From an uncultured Flavobacteriales bacterium (GTDB lineage: Bacteria; Bacteroidota; Bacteroidia; Flavobacteriales_D; Sanyastnellaceae): a stretch of DNA of 46,301 bases. Under the pieces are notes generated by a model, which searched no databases, was not told where the DNA came from, and saw only the letters and a list, made by a program, of their open reading frames with translations. Each line of letters starts with the position of its first letter. Position 1 is the first letter of the stretch. The position numbers and the translations under genes are program-made. Of this stretch, positions 41,285 to 46,301 are shown in pieces. The stretch spans positions 1 through 46,301 of the forward strand of contig CALJFZ010000013.1 in assembly GCA_938074325.1 (NCBI GenBank). Direction: 5' to 3'.

Positions 41285-44185
41285 TTATTCGCAAGCCGTT
41301 CCGAATACGGACAAGAACTGCAACAAGTCAGGTGTAGCCACCAATCCGTCGCCGTCCAAATCACCTGGGCAAGCGTTCAATGTGAATTCACAAGAACCGT
41401 CATCAGTGTTGGCTTCGCTGTTGTAGTTGTCAGCTGCTTCGTAGATGCAACCGAATACCACTGGCGTCATGCAAGAACCGTCATCTGCCGTAGCTGCCAA
41501 ATCGAATTCTGCGTAGAATGGATCTGTGCAACCTGGGATTGGGCATGTCGCCTCACAGCTTCCAGCGCAGTATGCTACGACGGAACCTTCCATGGCCGTG
41601 TGGATGTAGTTTCCACCACCTTGTCCGATGGGTTGACCTGGGTTTGCCTCACACTCAGTTGGAGCGTTGAAGATTGATCCCCATCCAGACCATCCGTCAG
41701 CCGCTCCAGTTGCAGCGATAACGAATTCGAAAGTCGTGCCTTCTTCCAAGTCAAGTGAACCTGTGAAGATGCCATCGCCGTCAGCGTCGGCGAGGGTAAC
41801 ACCCCAGCCAACCCAACCGTTCCAGCTTCCGTTGATTACGATGTTGTCGTAATCGGCATTCGGGAATCCGGTGGTATTCATATCAATGGCGAAGTCAACC
41901 GTTACAATGGTAGGTTCAACAACCAAATCATCACAAGAGCCGCACGTTCCGTAGACGCTTGAAGCGTCACCTGCACCTACCTCCCAAAGGCGGTTAGCGT
42001 AGTTAGCGTAGTCTGTGACAGGTGCACAAGTTCCACCGTCAACCATTGACTGGATCAAGTTTTCTTGAACGCCGTCAACGACCCACAAGTACTCCATGTT
42101 TTCGGTTGGACCTGGGTCCAAAACAACCGACCAAGTTCCATCGCCGTTATCTGTAGCCATAGGCCCACTGTTTGGATCCCATCCCCACCAAGGTCCTGTC
42201 ATACGAACCTCACTTGGTGTAGCATCACAAACATCAACAGTCAAGGTCAACGGAGTCGAATCAACCGCTTCGCAGGTACCGTCAGTGCTGCACTGTCCGA
42301 AGCAGGTTGAAATGGTTGTTGGACCGGTGATTGATGGGAGGAAACGGTCATTGTAGTTGGCTGGATCGCCGCACTCAAGTCCGTCCAAGTTCTCCTTACA
42401 GGACCAATCGCCGCACGCACCGTTAGTGAACGTGTAGAAGCTTGAGAAGCCTTCATCCAACATCACGGTGATGCTGTAAATGCCGTCCCCATCAGGGTCT
42501 GTCATTTCATTCTCACCCGGGTTGCCAAAGTTGCCTCCGCCAGCAAGGTAAACACCAGTTTCAGCCACGGTTTCGTTCGCCATGTTCACGTTGAAAGTCA
42601 CTTCGTACTCTACAACCTCAACATCACAACCGAAGCACTCCCCGAAGCAAACCAAGTCGATTGTAGCATCCTCAGTACCGGCTTGGAAGAAGCGGTTTGT
42701 GCTAGCATTCGCACAAGCGCCGGGAACTGTTTCCTCAAAGCCCCATCCTGGCCCGTTCAAATACTTCCATTCAAGGTAGGAGTTTGCAGCAACTTCCTGT
42801 GTGTAAGTGTATACTCCATTACCAGCGTCGGTCATTTGGCTTCCGCCGCCGTCCCAACCTTGGAAACCACCGGCGATGAACACTCCGGCAGGGTTTGCAC
42901 CCGCAACAGACATATCCACTTGCCAAGTTACCATGATGTTTTCAGCAACAACTCCAGTGCATGCATCACATGAATCGAAGCAAACCAAGTCAAGTGTCGT
43001 TGCCTCAGCGCCTACTGTCAGCGTGCGGTTTACGTAACCGTCGATGGTTGAGGTGCAAGCATCACCGTCTTGGAACTGCTCTTGAACGTTCCAGTTATCC
43101 AATGTGAACTTGTACTCGTATGTAGCACCTTCGTTAAGACCGACAGTCAATTCATAAACACCGTCTCCATCAGCATCAGACATCTGCGCGCAATCTCCAC
43201 ACCAACCGTTGAAGTTACCGCTTACGTTGACAAAACCATAGCCCAATGGGTAGTCGTTCATGTCCACTCGGAATGTAACGTCTACCGTCGTGGCAGGCGC
43301 TTCACACGTACCATCGGTTGAACACTGGCCAAAGCATGTGCTCAAGGTTGTGTTTCCTGTAACAGGAGCCAAAATGCGATCGTTGAAGTTCGCAGGATCT
43401 CCGCACGGCAATCCCGCCAAGTTTTCCTTCGTGCCCCAATCGCCTCCATTGGCTGGGCTGTTCAAGAAAACGTAGTTACCAGACAGGCCTTCAGTCACTG
43501 AAATCGTAGCGCTCCAAATGCCATCGGCATCATCATCGGAAAGGGCAACTGCTTGGGCATCACCCAAGACACCACCACCAGCATACATACCATTAGGTCC
43601 TACTTCAATGGTTGCTGTGTTAACCTCTAGGGTAAGGTCATAGGTAGCGAGTTCAGTACCAACCGGCACGAACTGGAAACGCCACCAACCTGCGCCGAAG
43701 TTGATGTCCAATGTCATAGCGTCATCGGAAAGAGAAGTGATCTCATACGTAATCGATGCAGGAGCATCCGCTGGATTGCCCAACTCTCCTCCGTTGTGCA
43801 CTTTGGCGAGGCCCATGAAAGCACCCGTGCCATCAAGGGTAACGGTCGAACCGTCAGATGACCAAGTAGCCGCACCTGAACCGTCGTGTGGAGCGACAGG
43901 TGCACCGCAGCCTTCTGCTACACCCTGCCATCCTTCCAGCCATGTATCAGCTCCCAGAATGTTTTGGAAAGAACCATCTGCGTTAAACGCGTAGATGTCG
44001 TCGAAAAGACATGCCCGTGTTTGGACATCTGCTTCGCTGTTAGACCACCAGCCAATGTCGCCTTGGTTGGGTCCAACACCCATCGCGCCCGCACCTGGGT
44101 ACAGTTGCCATTGAGTGTCAGCGAGGTTTTGAGCTTGCGCGCCGAATCCAATGAGGACACACGCAAGGAAACTAAAGAATCGCAT
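41285..44185 (-). CDS. Secreted multi-module glycan-binding-like protein with half-dockerin tail
   Basis: The 966-residue exported protein has a signal peptide ending AQAQ (about 19). An N-terminal domain (20-175) with GVGPNQGDIGWWSNSEADV, RACLFDDIY and a WWRFQF strand resembles one I have seen in marine Bacteroidota polysaccharide-utilisation proteins. Six consecutive beta-sandwich modules follow (about 180-880), with patterns such as VDVTFRVDMND, VSGNFNGW, DADGDGVYELTV and a closing CFGQC, like starch-binding or AMPK-type glycan-binding domains. Two Gly-Cys-x-Asp repeats precede a half-dockerin with 27 residues Cys to Cys and one final Glu. No catalytic domain or T9SS domain is present. The adjacent SLC45-like sugar transporter supports a glycan-binding role (inference). 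Confidence 0.85.
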   Translation of the reverse strand: MRFFSFLACVLIGFGAQAQNLADTQWQLYPGAGAMGVGPNQGDIGWWSNSEADVQTRACLFDDIYAFNADGSFQNILGADTWLEGWQGVAEGCGAPVAPHDGSGAATWSSDGSTVTLDGTGAFMGLAKVHNGGELGNPADAPASITYEITSLSDDAMTLDINFGAGWWRFQFVPVGTELATYDLTLEVNTATIEVGPNGMYAGGGVLGDAQAVALSDDDADGIWSATISVTEGLSGNYVFLNSPANGGDWGTKENLAGLPCGDPANFNDRILAPVTGNTTLSTCFGQCSTDGTCEAPATTVDVTFRVDMNDYPLGYGFVNVSGNFNGWCGDCAQMSDADGDGVYELTVGLNEGATYEYKFTLDNWNVQEQFQDGDACTSTIDGYVNRTLTVGAEATTLDLVCFDSCDACTGVVAENIMVTWQVDMSVAGANPAGVFIAGGFQGWDGGGSQMTDAGNGVYTYTQEVAANSYLEWKYLNGPGWGFEETVPGACANASTNRFFQAGTEDATIDLVCFGECFGCDVEVVEYEVTFNVNMANETVAETGVYLAGGGNFGNPGENEMTDPDGDGIYSITVMLDEGFSSFYTFTNGACGDWSCKENLDGLECGDPANYNDRFLPSITGPTTISTCFGQCSTDGTCEAVDSTPLTLTVDVCDATPSEVRMTGPWWGWDPNSGPMATDNGDGTWSVVLDPGPTENMEYLWVVDGVQENLIQSMVDGGTCAPVTDYANYANRLWEVGAGDASSVYGTCGSCDDLVVEPTIVTVDFAIDMNTTGFPNADYDNIVINGSWNGWVGWGVTLADADGDGIFTGSLDLEEGTTFEFVIAATGAADGWSGWGSIFNAPTECEANPGQPIGQGGGNYIHTAMEGSVVAYCAGSCEATCPIPGCTDPFYAEFDLAATADDGSCMTPVVFGCIYEAADNYNSEANTDDGSCEFTLNACPGDLDGDGLVATPDLLQFLSVFGTACE

Positions 44186-44299
44186 GAGGTTAGAAGTTTT
44201 TATTTTTCTATGAAAGCCCTTATTCTACCATTGAGCATGGACTTTTCAACGCCGTAAGATAACGACTAATTCGTGTAAAAACAACATGGAATTTCATAT

Positions 44300-44316
44300 A
44301 CACCCCTAAAAGGTGT
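44300..44316 (-). other. Small inverted repeat between transporter and glycan-binding genes
   Basis: ACACC/GGTGT around a 7-nt loop lies 22 bp after the stop codon of the MFS gene on the minus strand. There is no T run, so termination is uncertain. The 152-bp gap suggests the downstream gene may have its own promoter, but I see no convincing -7 box. Confidence 0.3.
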
Positions 44317-44337
44317 CTGAAATACAACATATTGGCA

Positions 44338-45687
44338 TCAGTGTACGGAACGATCAACCAGTACTAACGACACCGCCCCAATGCCCAAACTAAGGCCGGC
44401 GATGAGCATGGTGAAGGCGATGTTTCCGCTGAATAACACGCCATTCAACCAATTGATGCCGCCCAAGGCGGCAAGGATTTGTGGAATGACAATGAACATA
44501 TTGAAGATACCCATGTAGATGCCCATTTGGTCTTTGGGCACCGAACTGGATAACATCGCGTACGGCATGGACAAGATGGAACCCCACGCAACTCCGATGC
44601 ATGCAAAGCACCACTTAAGCAGGTGCGACGACTCTGGACCGAGCTGCAGCATCCACGCAAACCCCAATCCACCAATTATGAGGGACACGCCGTGAACCAA
44701 CCGACGGTTGATGGCAAAGCGGCTCGTGTAGAAGGCCAAAATCAACGCAAAGGCCATGGAACTCAATCCATACACGCCCATGGCACTCGACACAGCATTG
44801 GCTGCCGAATTGAAGGCGGCGTTGGCCGCTTCATAGTTTGCGGCGTCTGCTGCAGGGTTTGGGGATGCGAACACATGTTCTGTGAGAGCAGGAGTCGCAA
44901 ATGACCACATGGTGAAAAACGCGAACCAACTGAAGAATTGCACCAGTCCAAGCTGCAACATGACTTTGGGCATTCCCAAGATGGAGCCAAAAATCTCTTT
45001 TACGCCAGCCAAAAAACCGGCAGACTTTGCCTTGGCTGCCTCGAACGCTTGCAAATCTTCCGGTGGATCCTCCTCCGTTGTCCAAACCGTGACCAGGATG
45101 GTAATAAGAAAGACCGCGGCTCCGATCGCAAATGAGTAAAAGACCGAATCTGGGATCTCGCCCGCTGGCGCCTCATTCTTAGCCCCCAGCTGAGTGACCA
45201 TCCAAGGAAGGTTGCTCGCCACCCAGGTCCCGATGCCGATGATCAAGGTTTGAAGAACGAATCCGAAGTTGCGTTGGTCTTCCGGCAATTTGTCGGCTAC
45301 CAACGCCCGAAACGGCTCCATGCTGATGTTAATGGATGCATCAAGCACCCAAAGCAAGCCCGCCGCCATCCACAATGCGGAACTGTGAGGCATCACGAAC
45401 AAAGCAGCCGAACTCAAGATGGCACCAATCAGAAAGTACGGACGCCTTCTTCCCCACCGTGCACTCCACGTACGATCGCTCCAGTAGCCTATGATAGGCT
45501 GGACCAGAAGCCCCGTCAATGGCGCCGCAATCCACAAGCCCGGCAGCTCTTCTGGGCTTGCCCCCAGCGTTTGAAAGATGCGGGACATGTTGCCGCCCTG
45601 CAACGCAAAGCCAAATTGGATTCCCAAGAATCCGAAACTCATGTTCCAGATTTGCCAGAATGAAAGTCGTTTTTGTTCGTTCGCCAT
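44338..45687 (-). CDS. MFS sugar transporter, SLC45/GPH-like
   Basis: The 449-residue protein has about twelve transmembrane helices. The start (LSFWQIWNMSFGFLGIQFGF, then QGGNMSRIFQTLGA) and the loop 2-3 motif DRTWSARWGRRRPYFLIG are typical of the SLC45/sucrose-type MFS branch. Bacterial relatives are often encoded in maltose or other oligosaccharide loci of Flavobacteriia. It would import a disaccharide or oligosaccharide across the inner membrane. The glycan-binding-like secreted protein gene lies 152 bp downstream on the same strand. Confidence 0.9.
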   Translation of the reverse strand: MANEQKRLSFWQIWNMSFGFLGIQFGFALQGGNMSRIFQTLGASPEELPGLWIAAPLTGLLVQPIIGYWSDRTWSARWGRRRPYFLIGAILSSAALFVMPHSSALWMAAGLLWVLDASINISMEPFRALVADKLPEDQRNFGFVLQTLIIGIGTWVASNLPWMVTQLGAKNEAPAGEIPDSVFYSFAIGAAVFLITILVTVWTTEEDPPEDLQAFEAAKAKSAGFLAGVKEIFGSILGMPKVMLQLGLVQFFSWFAFFTMWSFATPALTEHVFASPNPAADAANYEAANAAFNSAANAVSSAMGVYGLSSMAFALILAFYTSRFAINRRLVHGVSLIIGGLGFAWMLQLGPESSHLLKWCFACIGVAWGSILSMPYAMLSSSVPKDQMGIYMGIFNMFIVIPQILAALGGINWLNGVLFSGNIAFTMLIAGLSLGIGAVSLVLVDRSVH

Positions 45688-45750
45688 GAGGGTAGTTTTC
45701 TGCCCCCAATTTATGACTTCGTGTCAATTGAACACCATGTCAGTTATAAA

Positions 45751-45780
45751 CAAAAAGCACCGGACCAAGGCCCGGTGCTT
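45751..45780 (-). terminator. Terminator of the cysteine-repeat gene at the right edge
   Basis: On the minus strand AAGCACCGG pairs with CCGGTGCTT around an 8-nt loop, followed by TTTG. It lies 23 bp after the stop codon at 45804 and separates that gene from the MFS gene. Confidence 0.88.
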
Positions 45781-45803
45781 CTCGCTTTCAGGTGTGTCTA
45801 TTT

Positions 45804-46301
45804 CTATTCTGGGCACGGGTAGCTGTACGCTGCCAAGAATTCGAGCAAATCACCCGAGCCCACCAATCCGTTGCCATCCACATCGAATGGGCAACTGTTG
45901 TCAGCCACCAATTCACAGCTGCCATCGTCTGCCGTTGCCTCTGCGTTGTAGTTCGAAGCTTCTGGGTATGTGCAACCCAGCACTTCATACGTGCAGGAAC
46001 CGTCGTCGTTCAATGCCAGTGGGCAGTAATTACTCGCCGACTCATCCGTGCACCCTTCGAATGAACAAGTACCGTTGTCATAGGTAGCCGCTGGATCGTA
46101 ATTCGATGCGTTCGGATAGGCACAGCCGCCAGCGATGCAAGAACCATCATCCACATTTGCACCTGCGTCGTAGTTATCGGCGTTCGGGTTGGTGCAACCG
46201 GGGTATTCACATGAACCATCATCGTCAGTGGCGTCTGCGTCAAAGTTCTGGGCTGCCGAATCAGTGCACCCGGGAACTTCCAACTGGTTGCAGATGCCAT
46301 C
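45804..46301 (-). CDS. C-terminal part of a secreted cysteine-repeat protein with half-dockerin tail (5' truncated)
   Basis: The frame is open to the right window edge, so 165 C-terminal residues are seen; the TTG at 46283 is not a real start. It holds five consecutive short repeats of about 24 residues beginning Gly-Cys-Thr and containing Ala-x-Asn-Tyr and Asp-Asp-Gly-Ser-Cys. The first is preceded by an Asp-Gly-Ile-Cys-Asn segment like those in the protein at 1161-5174. It ends in a half-dockerin with 27 residues Cys to Cys, then Pro-Glu. No T9SS type A or B domain is present. The protein is surely exported, although the signal peptide is outside the window; role unknown. Confidence 0.8.
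   Translation of the reverse strand, partial: DGICNQLEVPGCTDSAAQNFDADATDDDGSCEYPGCTNPNADNYDAGANVDDGSCIAGGCAYPNASNYDPAATYDNGTCSFEGCTDESASNYCPLALNDDGSCTYEVLGCTYPEASNYNAEATADDGSCELVADNSCPFDVDGNGLVGSGDLLEFLAAYSYPCPE

Noticed and set aside
46263..46283. TTG 46283 as the start of the right-edge gene
   Set aside because: The frame stays open to the window edge with repeat-family sequence upstream, so the gene is truncated by the window.

Overview
The window is chromosomal DNA of a Bacteroidota bacterium, most likely a marine Flavobacteriales-type heterotroph. The evidence is internal. There are type IX secretion system (T9SS) cargo proteins with type A and type B C-terminal domains, a PorP/SprF-like outer-membrane protein beside an SprB-repeat protein, an S46 dipeptidyl-peptidase, many secreted proteins with Gly-Cys-Thr-Asp/Asn-Tyr cysteine repeats, and Bacteroidota-type promoters (TTG, about 19-20 bp, TAnnTTTG). 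I see no phage, insertion sequence, CRISPR array or rRNA. There is one tRNA gene, tRNA-Arg(ACG).

Layout. 1-5174: the end of a secreted protein, a decayed low-GC stretch with a probable membrane-protein pseudogene, and a 1337-residue cysteine-repeat protein. 5376-11392: tRNA-Arg, a secreted papain-like peptidase, a helical hypothetical protein, a cyclophilin lipoprotein with a beta-barrel-like partner, a DnaQ/GIY-YIG nuclease and an ECF sigma factor with a small downstream gene. 11566-14858: uvrA and msrB with overlapping stop and start. 14868-19619: a T9SS trio (SprB-repeat type B cargo, PorP/SprF, 207-residue secreted protein). 19719-24737: rluF, divergent from the fused acyl-CoA mutase gene icmF, which is followed by an EamA transporter. 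24734-32331: a four-gene minus-strand operon encoding a secreted lysyl oxidase, a secreted CotH-kinase-domain protein, a sulfotransferase-like protein and a class IV aminotransferase. 32455-41191: a His-rich mini membrane protein, an S46 peptidase with DPP11-type specificity residue, threonine aldolase, a type A T9SS cargo protein, yaaA, an FKBP isomerase, a DUF819 membrane protein and ribA. 41285-46301: a multi-module glycan-binding-like secreted protein, an SLC45-like sugar transporter and the end of another cysteine-repeat protein.

Three observations stand out. First, the lysyl oxidase keeps the copper histidines and both residues expected to form the lysyl-tyrosylquinone cofactor, and its gene is translationally coupled to that of a CotH-type kinase, suggesting an extracellular protein-modification or cross-linking system. 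Second, the sulfotransferase and aminotransferase genes distal in that operon correspond to the two halves of a plant fusion protein as I remember it. Third, four secreted proteins without a T9SS domain all end in a half-dockerin with exactly 27 residues from Cys to Cys, closing one or two residues before the stop codon. This could be an undescribed C-terminal anchoring or sorting module. In addition, several start codons lie only 4-8 nt from a -7 box, implying leaderless or near-leaderless mRNAs.
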